Of a DNA stretch of 64,000 nt, positions 44,168-53,550 are shown one piece after another. The DNA lies in contig NZ_SJXD01000011.1 of assembly GCF_004336745.1 (NCBI RefSeq), forward strand, positions 1 to 64,000. The letters are read 5' to 3'. The notes under the pieces are model-generated. The model searched no databases. It saw only the letters and a program-made list of their open reading frames with translations, and had not been told where the DNA came from. The DNA comes from Roseococcus sp. SYP-B2431 (lineage in GTDB: Bacteria > Pseudomonadota > Alphaproteobacteria > Acetobacterales > Acetobacteraceae). Positions within the stretch are counted from its first letter, which is position 1; each line of letters starts with the position of its first letter. Position numbers and translations under genes: made by a program.

Positions 44168-45232
44168 TCAGGCCAGTGCCACCCGGTTGCCCGGCAGGGT
44201 TTCGATGCGTCCGGCCATCTCCAGTTCGAGGAGCAGGGCCGAGAGCCTCGGGGCGGATAGCTGGCAGCGCCGACCCAACTCGTCAACCGCTATCGGTGTA
44301 GACCCCATCATTTCAATAACTTGTGCGGCAGCATCCGAAGCGGGGGGAGGCTCCTCGGCCGGTTCCTCCGGCAATTCCGCCAATAGCGGCATCCGGAAGA
44401 GCGGCGCTTCGGCCGGCGCTTCGGGGAGGTGGAGCAGGATATCCTCGACGGTTTCCGTCAGCCTGGCGCCGCGCCGGATCAGGTCGTTGGAGCCGCGCGA
44501 GCGCGGGTCGAGCGGATGGCCCGGCACGGCGAAGAGCTCCCGCCCGGCCTCCGCGGCGAGGCGCGCGGTTATGAGGGTGCCCGATTGCAGCGCCGCCTCG
44601 ATGACGACGACGCCCAGCGAGAGCCCCGCCACGATGCGGTTGCGGCGCGGGAAGTGCCGGGCCAGCGGCGCGGTGCCGAGCGGCGCCTCGCTCAGAACGA
44701 GGCCGCCTTCGGCGGCGATGCGCTCCTGCAAGGCGGCGTTCTCGCGCGGATAGGGCCGGTCCAGCCCGCCGGCGACGGCCGCGATGGTGGTGCCGGAGCG
44801 CAGCGCCCCGGTATGCGCCGCCGTGTCGATGCCCCGGGCCAGGCCGGAGACGACGCAGATGTCGCGCACGGCCAGGGCGTCCGCGAGATCCTCGGCGAAG
44901 CGGCGGCCCGTGCCGCTGGCATTGCGCGCGCCGACCAGGGCCACGCCGCGCCGGCCGAAGGCGGCGAGGTCGCCCCGGGCGGCGAGGACGAGCGGCGCAT
45001 CCTCCAGCAGGGCGAGCAGCGGCGGATAATCCTCCTCGCCGAGGAAGAGGAGATGCGCGCCCAGGGCCGCCAGCCCCTCCATCTCGCGCAGCGCTGCGTC
45101 GCGGGGGAAGGCCCGCCGGCCCAGCGCCTCCAGCGCGGCCTCCGGCGTGCCGTGGCGCGCCAGGAGCCGGCCGTGCATGACATGGCCGACGCCCTCGGTC
45201 CGCGCGAGGCGCAGCCGCGCGAGGCCGTCCAA
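44168..45232 (-). CDS. dprA: DNA-processing protein DprA
   Basis: A 354-residue protein that loads RecA on incoming single-stranded DNA during transformation. The Rossmann-like core carries ALVGARNASGTGRRFAEDLA, VVSGLARGIDTAAHTGAL, GGLDRPYPRENAAL, FPRRNRIVAGLS and ALQSGTLITARLAAEAGRE. The C-terminal winged helix (about residues 295-350) is typical of alphaproteobacteria. The TTG at 45232 with a preceding AGG is used; it lies four bases after the plsY stop. The full competence machinery is not in the window. Confidence 0.93.
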   Translation of the reverse strand: MDGLARLRLARTEGVGHVMHGRLLARHGTPEAALEALGRRAFPRDAALREMEGLAALGAHLLFLGEEDYPPLLALLEDAPLVLAARGDLAAFGRRGVALVGARNASGTGRRFAEDLADALAVRDICVVSGLARGIDTAAHTGALRSGTTIAAVAGGLDRPYPRENAALQERIAAEGGLVLSEAPLGTAPLARHFPRRNRIVAGLSLGVVVIEAALQSGTLITARLAAEAGRELFAVPGHPLDPRSRGSNDLIRRGARLTETVEDILLHLPEAPAEAPLFRMPLLAELPEEPAEEPPPASDAAAQVIEMMGSTPIAVDELGRRCQLSAPRLSALLLELEMAGRIETLPGNRVALA

Positions 45233-45236
45233 GGAT

Positions 45237-45821
45237 CTACCTGCCTTCGCCGATGCGCGGCTCGGTGCCGGCGAGCAGCCGCTGGATGTTCTCCTTGTGC
45301 CGCCAGATCACATGGACACCCAGGATCAGCAGCCCGAGGGCGGCGCCCGGGGTCGCGAAGACCAGCGCCGCGGCGGGCGCAACGGCGATGGCGGCCATGG
45401 CGCCCACGGAAGACCTCCTGGACAGCCTCGCGGCGACGAGCCAGGTCAGCGCCGCGATCAGGAAGATCGGCCAGGCGAGGCCGAGCATCACGCCCAGCGC
45501 CGTCGCCATGCCTTTTCCGCCCTGGAAGCCGAGCCATGGCGGGTGGCAATGGCCGAGCACCGCCGCGACGGCCGCCGCGGGCTCCCAGCCTGGGCCCGCG
45601 ATCCAGCCGGCCAGCCAGACGGCGGCTGCGCCCTTGAGCGCGTCGAGGAGCAGCGTCGCCGCCGCCAGCTTCTTGTTGCCCGTGCGCAGGACATTGGTCG
45701 CGCCGATATTGCCCGAGCCGATGCTGCGGACATCGCCGAGCCCGGCCGCCCGGGTCAGGAGCAACCCGAAGGGGATGGAGCCCAGCAGCGCCGCCAGGAG
45801 GATCGCGCCCGCGCCGAGCAT
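45237..45821 (-). CDS. plsY: glycerol-3-phosphate acyltransferase PlsY
   Basis: A 194-residue integral membrane enzyme that moves the acyl group from acyl-phosphate to glycerol-3-phosphate, the first step of phospholipid synthesis. The three conserved motifs appear: GSIPFGLLLTR and SGNIGATNVLRTGNK, then LGHCHPPWLGFQGGKGMAT, and the C-terminal IWRHKENIQRLLAGTEPR. Five or so hydrophobic segments match the family. The start at 45821 overlaps the stop of the pyrC-like gene by one base (TGATG). The long open frame upstream is a pyrC shadow. Confidence 0.95.
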   Translation of the reverse strand: MLGAGAILLAALLGSIPFGLLLTRAAGLGDVRSIGSGNIGATNVLRTGNKKLAAATLLLDALKGAAAVWLAGWIAGPGWEPAAAVAAVLGHCHPPWLGFQGGKGMATALGVMLGLAWPIFLIAALTWLVAARLSRRSSVGAMAAIAVAPAAALVFATPGAALGLLILGVHVIWRHKENIQRLLAGTEPRIGEGR

Positions 45822-47089
45822 CAGGAAAACACCCGGCGGCCGGCCTTGAAGGTGGCCATCACCTTGCCCTCGAGCGCGCGCCCGTCGAAGGGCGAGTTCT
45901 GCGCCTTGCCGGGCAGGGTCCCGGCCTTCACCTGCCAGCCGCGGTCCAGCCAGAAGAGGCAGAGGTCGGCCGGCGCGCCCTCGGCGAGCCGGCCGGAGTC
46001 GAGGCCGAGCAGCCTGGCCGGCCGGCTGGTCAGCAGCGCCAGCGCGTCGAGCAGCTTCAGATCCTCGCCATGCACCCGGGCGAGGGTGATGCCGAGCAGC
46101 GTCGCGAGGCCCACGCCGCCGGCCTCGGCCTGGGCGAAGGGCAGCCGCTTGTCGTCCGCATCGCGCGGCTGGTGGTCGGAGGCGATGGCGTCGATCGTGC
46201 CGTCGGCGAGCGCGGCGACCACGGCCTGCCGGTCCGCCTCGCGCCGCAGGGGCGGCGAGAGCTTGGCATAGGTGCGGTAGTCGCCGATCGCCGTCTCGTT
46301 CAGGTCGAAATAGGGGGGCGCCGTGTCGCAGGTGACGTGAAGGCCCTCGGCCTTGGCGGCGCGGATCAGCTCCAGCGCGGCGCCGGTGCTGACATGGCCG
46401 AAATGCACATGGCCCGAGGTGAGCCGGGCCAGCGCGATGTCGCGCGCGACCAGGATGGCCTCGGCCGCGGCGGGGATGCCGGGCAGGCCGAGCCGTGTGG
46501 CCAACTCGCCCTCGGTGGCGGAGCCGGTGCCGGCGAGGCTCGGCTCCTCCGGGTGCTGGACCACCATGGCGCCGAAGGTGCGCGCATAGGACAGGGCGAG
46601 GCGCATGGTGCGCGCATTGCCGATCGCGCGGCCGCCGTCGCTGAAGCCGACCGCGCCGGCCTCGCGCAGCAGGCCGAACTCCGAGAGCTCCTTGCCCGCG
46701 CAATGCTTGGTCGCGGCGGCGAAGGGCAGGAGGGTGAGGCTGCCGGTGGCCTCGCCGCGGCGGATGACGAACTCGACCAGCGCGGGATCGTCCAAGGCGG
46801 GCTGGGTGTCGGGCAGCAGGGCCAGGGTGGTGATGCCGCCGGCCGCCGCGGCCTGGGCGGCGGAGGCGATGGTCTCGCGGTGCTCGCCGCCGGGCTCGCC
46901 GATGCTGGCGCGCATGTCCACCAGGCCGGGGCAGAGGCAGGCGCCGGCGGCATCGAGCGTCTCGGCGCCCTCGGCGGGCGCGCCCTTCAGGCTGGCGATG
47001 CGGCCGTCCTGGAGCAGGATGGAGCCGGTCGCATCCAGCCCGGAGGCGGGGTCGAGCAGGCGGGCATTGGTGATGAGGAGCGGCTTCAT
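45821..47089 (-). CDS. dihydroorotase-like protein, probably non-catalytic (PyrX/PyrC')
   Basis: A 422-residue amidohydrolase of the dihydroorotase family. The metal-binding HxH motif of active enzymes (PGLVDxHxHLREPG) reads PGLVDMRASIGEPG here, so both His are gone. The downstream site that reads DHAPH in active forms is SDHQPRD. Other positions persist: QHPEE, VHFGHVST and the IASDH aspartate. This matches the inactive dihydroorotase homologues that stabilise aspartate transcarbamoylase in many proteobacteria. It probably forms a complex with PyrB, encoded nearby. A true pyrC should exist elsewhere. It starts with an ATGA overlap to the GNAT gene. Confidence 0.88.
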   Translation of the reverse strand: MKPLLITNARLLDPASGLDATGSILLQDGRIASLKGAPAEGAETLDAAGACLCPGLVDMRASIGEPGGEHRETIASAAQAAAAGGITTLALLPDTQPALDDPALVEFVIRRGEATGSLTLLPFAAATKHCAGKELSEFGLLREAGAVGFSDGGRAIGNARTMRLALSYARTFGAMVVQHPEEPSLAGTGSATEGELATRLGLPGIPAAAEAILVARDIALARLTSGHVHFGHVSTGAALELIRAAKAEGLHVTCDTAPPYFDLNETAIGDYRTYAKLSPPLRREADRQAVVAALADGTIDAIASDHQPRDADDKRLPFAQAEAGGVGLATLLGITLARVHGEDLKLLDALALLTSRPARLLGLDSGRLAEGAPADLCLFWLDRGWQVKAGTLPGKAQNSPFDGRALEGKVMATFKAGRRVFS

Positions 47090-47565
47090 GCGAGGGGCTT
47101 TTCCATGAAGACGCGGCGGTGGCCGCCCTGCTCGGCGCGGCGGGTCTCGGCATAGCCCAGGCGCGCGTACAGCGCGATGTTCTCGACCATCTTCTCGTTC
47201 GTGTAGAGCCAGATACGGCGGTGGCCGCGGCGGCGCGCCTCGGCCTCGGCGAAGTCCATCAGTTTGCGGCCGTGGCCCTTGCCGCGCGACGCGGCGGCCA
47301 CCGCGATGTTGTCGATCAACAGGCCGTCCTCCGTGTCCTCCAGGACCAGGGCGCCGATCGACACGCCGTCCAGCTCCGCGATCCAGGCCTGGCCGGCGGC
47401 GATGCGCGCGGCGTAGTCGTCGGTCATGGGCGCGGGCTCGCGCCCGAGGCGGGGCACGTAATGGGCATAGGCCTCGCGCACGAGGGCGCGCAGGGCGCCG
47501 GCTTCCCCGGGCCTGGCGAGGCGGGGGGCCGTGTGCCCCGGCCCCAGGCTCCGCTCCCCGCTCAC
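47086..47565 (-). CDS. GNAT-family N-acetyltransferase
   Basis: A 159-residue acetyltransferase. The GNAT core has a strand pair in [18 protein letters not shown], the acetyl-CoA P-loop in [31 protein letters not shown], and the C-terminal [13 protein letters not shown]. The substrate is unknown. The GTG start at 47565 overlaps the pyrB stop (GTGA), and its own stop overlaps the pyrC-like start (ATGA), so it is tightly embedded between the two pyrimidine genes. Use of the GTG gives a normal-length protein; the longer reading frame is antisense-like. Confidence 0.85.
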   Translation of the reverse strand: MSGERSLGPGHTAPRLARPGEAGALRALVREAYAHYVPRLGREPAPMTDDYAARIAAGQAWIAELDGVSIGALVLEDTEDGLLIDNIAVAAASRGKGHGRKLMDFAEAEARRRGHRRIWLYTNEKMVENIALYARLGYAETRRAEQGGHRRVFMEKPLA

Positions 47566-48512
47566 GCGTTGCGCCGCAGGTCGCGCGAGAGGATGTCGAG
47601 GACGGCCATGCGGACGGCCACGCCCATCTCCACCTGCTCGCCGATGACGCTGCGCTCCGGGTCGTCGGCGATGGCGCTGTCGATCTCGACGCCCCGGTTC
47701 ATCGGGCCGGGGTGCATGACGATGGAATCGGGCTTGGCATGGGCCAGCTTGGCGGCGTCCAGCCCATAGAAGCGGAAGTATTCGCGCGGGGAGGGGACGA
47801 GGCCGCCGCTCATGCGCTCCTTTTGCAGGCGCAGCATCATGACCACGTCGGCGCCATCGAGGCCGGCGCGCATGTCGTGGAAGACCTCGACGCCGAGGCG
47901 GGCGCATTCGGCGGGGATCAGCGTCGGCGGGCCGACCACGCGGACGCGGGCGCCCATGGCCGAGAGCAGGTGGATGTTGCTGCGCGCCACGCGGGAATGC
48001 AGCACGTCGCCGCAGATGGCGACGGTCAGGCTGTCGAGATGGCCCTTGCGGCGGCGGATGGTCAGGGCGTCGAGCAGGGCCTGGGTGGGGTGCTCGTGCG
48101 TGCCGTCGCCCGCATTGATGACGGCCGCGTCGACCTTCTGCGCCAGCAGCGCGGGCGCGCCGGACTGCGCGTGGCGGATCACCAGGAGATCGGTGTGCAT
48201 GGCGTTCAGCGTCGAGGCGGTGTCGAGCAGCGTCTCGCCCTTGTTCACGCTGCTGGTGGAGACGGACATGTTGACGATGTCCGCGCCCAGCCGCTTGCCG
48301 GCCAGCTCGAAGGAGGTGCGGGTACGCGTGCTGTCCTCGAAGAAGAGATTGATGAGGGTCCGGCCGCGGAGCAGGTCGCGCTGGGTCTTCCCCTGCCGGT
48401 TGAGGAGCGCGTAGCTCTCGGCGAGGTCGAGCAACGCGGAGATATGGGGCGCTTCCAACCCCTCGATGGCGAGGAGATGGCCGGTGGGGAGGATGGGGTA
48501 GGAGAAGGACAT
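47562..48512 (-). CDS. pyrB: aspartate carbamoyltransferase catalytic subunit
   Basis: A 316-residue enzyme that joins carbamoyl phosphate to aspartate in pyrimidine synthesis. The carbamoyl-phosphate loop is [20 protein letters not shown], and other marks are [53 protein letters not shown] and [13 protein letters not shown]. No regulatory pyrI is nearby, consistent with the type that pairs with a dihydroorotase homologue. The start at 48512 has GGGA six bases upstream. It heads the eight-gene minus-strand block. Confidence 0.95.
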   Translation of the reverse strand: MSFSYPILPTGHLLAIEGLEAPHISALLDLAESYALLNRQGKTQRDLLRGRTLINLFFEDSTRTRTSFELAGKRLGADIVNMSVSTSSVNKGETLLDTASTLNAMHTDLLVIRHAQSGAPALLAQKVDAAVINAGDGTHEHPTQALLDALTIRRRKGHLDSLTVAICGDVLHSRVARSNIHLLSAMGARVRVVGPPTLIPAECARLGVEVFHDMRAGLDGADVVMMLRLQKERMSGGLVPSPREYFRFYGLDAAKLAHAKPDSIVMHPGPMNRGVEIDSAIADDPERSVIGEQVEMGVAVRMAVLDILSRDLRRNA

Positions 48513-48724
48513 CGCATTCCCGTCACTGACGGCGATGCTGTTAGCACCTGCGCCGATTCCGAAAAAGCCGACGGATCCTGCGTTGTCCGCCATCTCCGGT
48601 GCCGCATAGATGAGCCGATTATTGCAAATTTTACAACCAGTAATCCATATTTCTGTAACGAAATTCGTTGGCTTGGTATAAGCTGCAATGATATCGATGT
48701 ATGCTGTGCGATATCGAGGGTTCC
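48513..48724. promoter_or_regulatory. AT-rich divergent intergenic region, pyrB / lipoprotein gene
   Basis: A 212-base divergent spacer, clearly AT-richer than the window in its second half (about 48600-48720). It includes a possible -10 (TATAAG, 48677-48682) for the lipoprotein gene without a convincing -35. No attenuator for pyrB was recognised. The base composition suggests foreign or promoter DNA for the plus-strand unit. Confidence 0.4.
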
Positions 48725-50008
48725 ATGTGTGTATCACGGAATTTTCGTGCAAAAGGCCGCCGGTCCAAATTCCTGAATATCGGAGCATGGGCCATATGTG
48801 GCCTGGGGATGGCCGCGTGCTCAGGTTGGCGGGCGGGTCCTGAAAGTCCCTATCGTGATCTGTCGGGGACCATCGACGCATTCGAGGCGGTCTATTCGGC
48901 ACAGGAACTTCAGAGATGCCTTGCCGAGCCCTTGTCGGACCGTCCCGGCTCGGCCCATCAGGTGTGCCGCGACCGTATTTCGCAGGCGCTGATGGCGGTC
49001 ATCGACGTGCGCTATGCCATCTTCGAGCAGGGCCTGCTCGATACCCAGAGGTTCACGGGCCTCGGCGCGACGATTCTCCAGCTCGGACTGTCGGCCGGCG
49101 CCAGCGTCGCGTCCGGCGGAACCACCCAGGCCCTTGCGGCGGCGTCCACCGCCATCGGCGGCGTGAACGAGGCGGTCAGCCGCGAGGTGCTGGTCAACCG
49201 GACGGCCACTGCCCTGATGAGCTCCATGCATGCGCGCCGGAACGAGATCTCCCTGCGCGTCCGGACCGGGCTCGGCCGGACCGCAGCGGCCTATCCCCTC
49301 GGCGTCGCCCTGTCGGACCTGTTTGCCTACTACCGCGCGGGCACTCTGGCGGGCGCGACCACCGCGCTCAGCGAGGCCGCGAGCACCCAGGCCATCACGG
49401 CGCGCCAGGGCGTGGACAGCACGCTCGGGATCGTTCCGTCGGTGCGGATCGTGCCGCAAGCCAATCCCGGCCTTCCGGTTCCCCGGCCGGGTGCGACACA
49501 GGAGCAGCGGACGGAAGGCCGGCTCGGGCCCCCGATCCGGCCCGACGACGATCCCTCGGCGCGGGAGTTCGCGAATATCCTTGTTCCGCGCAACGCGACT
49601 CCCGAACAGCGACGCGTGATCCGCGAGCGCATGCTCCTGGCCATGGCGGCCGAGGGTGTCGTCGGCGTGGAACTCTGGCGCCTGCAGGCCGATCCCGCGC
49701 GACGGGCCGAAAGGCAGCGCGTGCTGCTTCGCTACCAGGCTCTCGCCCCGCAGGCCGATTCTCCCGCACCGCTGCCGGAGCGCCCGCCCGCGGAGGATCC
49801 GGCGGCGAAGGAACTCAGGGACATCCTGGCCCCGTCGGGTTCGACCCCGGCGCAGCGAAGCGTCATCCGGGCCCGCATGTTCCGGGCCATGGCCGCTGCC
49901 GGAATCCCGGGGGGCGATCTGACCGATCTTGTGGCCAATCCCGGGCGTGAAGCCGAGCGAGGCCGATTGCTGGCGCAATATCGCGCCCTGCTGGCAGGAG
50001 GCGAATGA
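48725..50008 (+). CDS. lipoprotein with tandem 65-residue repeats, unknown function
   Basis: A 427-residue protein I do not recognise. Residues 12-32 form a lipoprotein signal ([21 protein letters not shown], lipobox Cys32), so the mature protein is likely anchored in a membrane. Residues about 50-225 are helical with an Ala-rich segment. Two tandem repeats of about 65 residues close the protein: [27 protein letters not shown].. and [27 protein letters not shown].., each ending in a [16 protein letters not shown] helix. The ATG at 48725 has GAGGG just upstream; an upstream ATG (48701) lacks one. Its stop overlaps the peptidase gene start (ATGA), so the pair is coupled. Confidence 0.72.
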   Translation: MCVSRNFRAKGRRSKFLNIGAWAICGLGMAACSGWRAGPESPYRDLSGTIDAFEAVYSAQELQRCLAEPLSDRPGSAHQVCRDRISQALMAVIDVRYAIFEQGLLDTQRFTGLGATILQLGLSAGASVASGGTTQALAAASTAIGGVNEAVSREVLVNRTATALMSSMHARRNEISLRVRTGLGRTAAAYPLGVALSDLFAYYRAGTLAGATTALSEAASTQAITARQGVDSTLGIVPSVRIVPQANPGLPVPRPGATQEQRTEGRLGPPIRPDDDPSAREFANILVPRNATPEQRRVIRERMLLAMAAEGVVGVELWRLQADPARRAERQRVLLRYQALAPQADSPAPLPERPPAEDPAAKELRDILAPSGSTPAQRSVIRARMFRAMAAAGIPGGDLTDLVANPGREAERGRLLAQYRALLAGGE

Positions 50009-51267
50009 TGGCAGACGAGGTCTGGGGGCCGTTCGAATCCGAGGAGACCTTCACCCAGTTCAGGATCATCGCTGAAGACGGCGGAACGCCCGAGAAGCCT
50101 GTGCTGGTCGAGGAACTCCGCAGCAAGGAGGGCAAGATCTTCGCCATCGTGCGGGATCTATCGGCCGCGGCGGCGGGGCCGCCGGCTCCAGGGAGCGACA
50201 TTCCGGATGCGCCACCCGTCGCCGAATTCGAGTCGCCCGATCCTGCGCCCGCAGGCGCCCCTGGAACCTTCGTGTCGGCGCGAAAGACGGCCCATCTGAC
50301 GATCACCTATCTGGATGCGCAGGGGCGCGGACTCATTCGCCAGGGCGGAACCCGCGCCTGGAGAAACTGCAATCCCGGCAACATCCAGCGCGGCCCCTTC
50401 GCGCTTGGCAAAGGCGCGATCGGCGATGACGGGCGCTTTGCCGTCTTCCCCGACGAGGGGACAGGCCGGAACGCTCTCGTCGCGCTGCTGCGCGGGCCGA
50501 AGTACTTCGACCTCAGCCTTCGCGACGCCATTTTCAAATATGCCCCGCCGACCGAGAATCCTTCCGATCGCTACGTGCAGTTCGTCAGCGAGAAGGCCGG
50601 TATCGGACCAGCCCAGCGCCTGCGCGAGGCCGACGACAAGATCCCCGCCATGTCCGAGGCGATCAAGGTCATAGAGGGCTGGAAGGAAGGAGAGGAGGCC
50701 CTTCTCGGAGCGACCGGCGCCGTCGATGCTGGCGCTGGAAAGCCTCCGCTTCCGGTCGTGTCGCGGGCTGCCGGGAACTGGATGGAGATCGCGCGCCAGG
50801 AGGCGGCGCGGCCGCCGGTGGACCGGACCGAATGGGCGGGCGGGAAGTCCAACCCCCGAATCCTCGATTACTTCCGGATTGGCACGGCCTGGCGCGAGGT
50901 GACCCAGGACGAAACCGATTGGTGCGCGGCCTTCGTGAACTATTGCCTGGTCAATGCAGGCCATCCCGGAACCAACAGCCCCGGGGCAAGGTCCTTCTTC
51001 TGGAACCGGAACGGGCGCTTCGAGAGCCTGGCGGCACCCAAGCCGGGCTGCATCGTGGTGATAAGGCGGCTGCCGTTCGACGATCCCAAATGGGCGCTCG
51101 GGCCGGGGCATGTCGGGTTCTTCGTCGCCGGGACCGACAGTTCCGTGACCCTGCTGGGCGGCAACCAGTCCAACACCGTCCGCGAGAGCAACTTCCCGAA
51201 GGAGGAGCGGAGTGGTGGAAAGGTCGTCGCGAAGGTGGTCGCCTACATGATGCCGATCACTTCGTGA
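50005..51267 (+). CDS. TIGR02594-type cysteine peptidase/amidase with N-terminal unknown domain
   Basis: A 420-residue protein without a visible signal peptide. Residues about 85-225 hold a domain seen in some phage- or secretion-associated proteins (RAWRNCNPGNIQRG, AIGDDGRFAVFPDEGTGRNA). The C-terminal third (about 255-418) is a CHAP/NlpC-like TIGR02594 domain: WMEIARQEA, then Cys307 in DETDWCAAFVNYCLVNAG, His369 in PGHVGFF, and VTLLGGNQSN. Family members cleave peptidoglycan cross-links or peptides. No export signal is evident, so delivery by a secretion system or lysis is possible. The start at 50005 overlaps the lipoprotein stop (ATGA) and follows AGGAGG. The 3' end overlaps ruvX by 11 bases. 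Confidence 0.8.
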   Translation: MMADEVWGPFESEETFTQFRIIAEDGGTPEKPVLVEELRSKEGKIFAIVRDLSAAAAGPPAPGSDIPDAPPVAEFESPDPAPAGAPGTFVSARKTAHLTITYLDAQGRGLIRQGGTRAWRNCNPGNIQRGPFALGKGAIGDDGRFAVFPDEGTGRNALVALLRGPKYFDLSLRDAIFKYAPPTENPSDRYVQFVSEKAGIGPAQRLREADDKIPAMSEAIKVIEGWKEGEEALLGATGAVDAGAGKPPLPVVSRAAGNWMEIARQEAARPPVDRTEWAGGKSNPRILDYFRIGTAWREVTQDETDWCAAFVNYCLVNAGHPGTNSPGARSFFWNRNGRFESLAAPKPGCIVVIRRLPFDDPKWALGPGHVGFFVAGTDSSVTLLGGNQSNTVRESNFPKEERSGGKVVAKVVAYMMPITS

Positions 51268-51730
51268 GGCCGGCCGTCGCGTCCAGCGCCGCCTGCAGCG
51301 TATAGGCCGCCGCCGCGGCATCCACGCTGGCCGCCCGGCGCTTCCGGGTGAGGTCAGCCTCCTCGATCATGGCCCGGTTCACGGCGGCGCTCGACAGCCG
51401 CTCGTCCCACATCGCGACCGGCAGGCCGGTGGCCGCGCCGAGCGCCAGCGCCCAATCGGTCGCGGCCTGGGCCGCGGGGCCCCGTGTGCCGTCCATCGAG
51501 AGCGGCAGCCCGACCAGCAGCCCGGCCGCCCCTTCCTTCGCGCAGATCGCCGCGATCTCGGCCGCGTTCGTCTTGAGCTTGCCGCGCTTCAGGCTGCCAT
51601 AGGGGCTCGCCAGCATCAGCGTCACGTCGCTGAGCGCCAGCCCGATGGTCTTCGCGCCAGGGTCCAGCCCCAGCACCCGCGCATGGCGGGGGAGGGCGGC
51701 GCGGAGATCGGCCATGTTGAAGAGTGCCAT
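51257..51730 (-). CDS. ruvX: Holliday junction resolvase-like protein RuvX
   Basis: A 157-residue RNase H-fold protein of the YqgF/RuvX family. The first catalytic acid lies in VLGLDPGAKTIGLALSD, the second region in LLVGLPLSMDGTRG with the family Q/D, and the third in WDERLSSAAVNRAM. It is implicated in 16S rRNA maturation or junction resolution. The start at 51730 gives the usual length. It is divergent from gatC and convergent with the peptidase gene, whose 3' end it overlaps by 11 bases. Confidence 0.9.
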   Translation of the reverse strand: MALFNMADLRAALPRHARVLGLDPGAKTIGLALSDVTLMLASPYGSLKRGKLKTNAAEIAAICAKEGAAGLLVGLPLSMDGTRGPAAQAATDWALALGAATGLPVAMWDERLSSAAVNRAMIEEADLTRKRRAASVDAAAAAYTLQAALDATAGLTK

Positions 51731-51775
51731 GCGCGGCCTTATGGTCCGCCCCCTCCAGGAACGGAAGCATATGTG

Positions 51776-52069
51776 ATGTCGCTCGATGCCGCGACGGTGC
51801 GTCGCGTCGCCAATCTGGCCCGACTGCGCCTCGATGAGACCGAAGTCGAAAAGCTCCAGGCCGAGATCAACGGCATCCTGGGCTGGATCGAGCAATTGCA
51901 GGCGGTCGATACGGAGGGCGTCGAGCCCATGGCCGGCGGCTCGCCCGTCGCCGGGAACCTCCGGTGGCGGCAGGACGCCGTGACCGATGGCGGCCAGGCC
52001 GATGCCGTGCTGCGCAATGCGCCCGACCGCGAGGGCGAATATTTCGGCGTGCCGAAGGTGGTGGAATGA
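51776..52069 (+). CDS. gatC: Asp-tRNA(Asn)/Glu-tRNA(Gln) amidotransferase subunit C
   Basis: A 97-residue subunit that clamps the GatA-GatB interface. The N-terminus is [22 protein letters not shown] and the tail has [29 protein letters not shown], both diagnostic. It lets organisms without AsnRS or GlnRS make Asn-tRNA or Gln-tRNA. The stop overlaps the gatA start (ATGA). Confidence 0.95.
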   Translation: MSLDAATVRRVANLARLRLDETEVEKLQAEINGILGWIEQLQAVDTEGVEPMAGGSPVAGNLRWRQDAVTDGGQADAVLRNAPDREGEYFGVPKVVE

Positions 52070-53550
52070 TGCGTCCGACCGATTACACGATCGCCGGGGG
52101 GCTGCGCGCGCTGGAGCGCCGCGAGATCAGCGCCGTCGAGCTGACCGAGGCCTATGTGAAGGCCATCGAGGCGCATAACCCGCGCCTCAACGCCTATATC
52201 ACCGTGACCGCCGAGCAGGCGCTGGCGGAGGCCGGGGCCTCCGACGCGCGCCGCGCGAAGGGCGAGGCCGGCGCGCTGGAGGGCATCCCCCTCGGCATCA
52301 AGGACCTCTTCTGCACGGCGGGCACAAGGACGACCGCCGCCAGCAGGATCCTCGGCGAGTTCGTGCCGCCCTATGAGAGCACCGTCAGCGGCAACCTCAA
52401 GCGCGACGGCGCGGTCTTCCTGGGCAAGCTGAACCTGGACGAGTTCGCCATGGGCTCCTCCAACACCACCAGCGCCTTCGGGCCGGTGGAGAACCCCTGG
52501 TCGCGCGCCAACGATCCCACGAAGCGGCTGGTGCCGGGCGGCTCCTCGGGCGGCTCGGCGGCGGCGGTGGCGGCGCGGATGGCCATGGGCGCCACGGCGA
52601 CGGATACGGGCGGCTCCATCCGCCAGCCCGCGGCCTTCTGCGGCATCGCCGGCATCAAGCCGACCTATGGGCGCTGCTCGCGCTGGGGAATCGTGGCCTT
52701 CGCGAGCTCGCTGGACCAGGCGGGGCCGGTGGCGCGCAACGTCGAGGATTGCGCGATCCTGCTGCGCAGCATGGCGGGCTTCGATCCGAAGGACAGCACC
52801 AGCGCCGACCTGCCGGTGCCGGATTTTCAGGCCGCCTGCACGCGCTCGGTGAAGGGGCTGCGGATTGGCGTACCGGCGGAATACACCATGCCGGGGCTGG
52901 CGCCGGAGATCGAGGCGCTGTGGCAGCAGGGGCTCGCCTGGCTGAAGGACGCCGGGGCCGAGATCGTGCCGATCAGCCTGCCGCACACGAAATACGCGCT
53001 GCCCACCTATTATGTAGTGGCGCCCGCGGAGGCCTCGTCCAACCTCGCGCGCTATGACGGGGTGCGCTTCGGACTGCGCAGCGCGGAACGTGATTCCGAC
53101 CTGCGCGACCTTTACGAGCGGACGCGTGCGGCCGGCTTCGGCGCGGAGGTGCGGCGGCGCATCATGATCGGCACCTATGTGCTGAGCGCCGGCTACTACG
53201 ACGCCTATTACCTCAAGGCCCAGAAGGTCCGTGCGCTGATCGCCCGCGACTTCACGGCAGCCTGGGAGAGAGTGGACGCCATCGTGACGCCCGCGACCCC
53301 CACCGCCGCCTTCCCGATGGACGAGCGGCAGGACGATCCTGTCACCATGTACCTCAACGACGTCTTCACCGTGACGGCCAATCTCGCGGGGCTTCCGGGC
53401 ATCGCGGTGCCGGCGGGGCTGGACGGGCAGGGGCTCCCGCTGGGCTTGCAGGTCATCGGCAAGGCCTTCGACGAGGAGACGGTCTTCGCCGTCGGCTCCG
53501 CGCTGGAGCGGGCGGCCAACTTCACAGCCAAGCCGCAGGTGATGGCATGA
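52066..53550 (+). CDS. gatA: Asp-tRNA(Asn)/Glu-tRNA(Gln) amidotransferase subunit A
   Basis: A 494-residue amidase-signature subunit that releases ammonia from glutamine for the transamidation. The catalytic Lys is in [12 protein letters not shown], the cis-Ser/Ser pair in [17 protein letters not shown] and [16 protein letters not shown] codons at 52066 and 52069 are adjacent; the first overlaps the gatC stop. Its stop overlaps a low-GC unknown gene, which separates gatA from gatB. Confidence 0.96.
   Translation: MMRPTDYTIAGGLRALERREISAVELTEAYVKAIEAHNPRLNAYITVTAEQALAEAGASDARRAKGEAGALEGIPLGIKDLFCTAGTRTTAASRILGEFVPPYESTVSGNLKRDGAVFLGKLNLDEFAMGSSNTTSAFGPVENPWSRANDPTKRLVPGGSSGGSAAAVAARMAMGATATDTGGSIRQPAAFCGIAGIKPTYGRCSRWGIVAFASSLDQAGPVARNVEDCAILLRSMAGFDPKDSTSADLPVPDFQAACTRSVKGLRIGVPAEYTMPGLAPEIEALWQQGLAWLKDAGAEIVPISLPHTKYALPTYYVVAPAEASSNLARYDGVRFGLRSAERDSDLRDLYERTRAAGFGAEVRRRIMIGTYVLSAGYYDAYYLKAQKVRALIARDFTAAWERVDAIVTPATPTAAFPMDERQDDPVTMYLNDVFTVTANLAGLPGIAVPAGLDGQGLPLGLQVIGKAFDEETVFAVGSALERAANFTAKPQVMA

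Noticed and set aside
48513-48610. Pyrimidine-dependent attenuator before pyrB
   Set aside because: I looked for a leader peptide and a stem with a T run and found neither.
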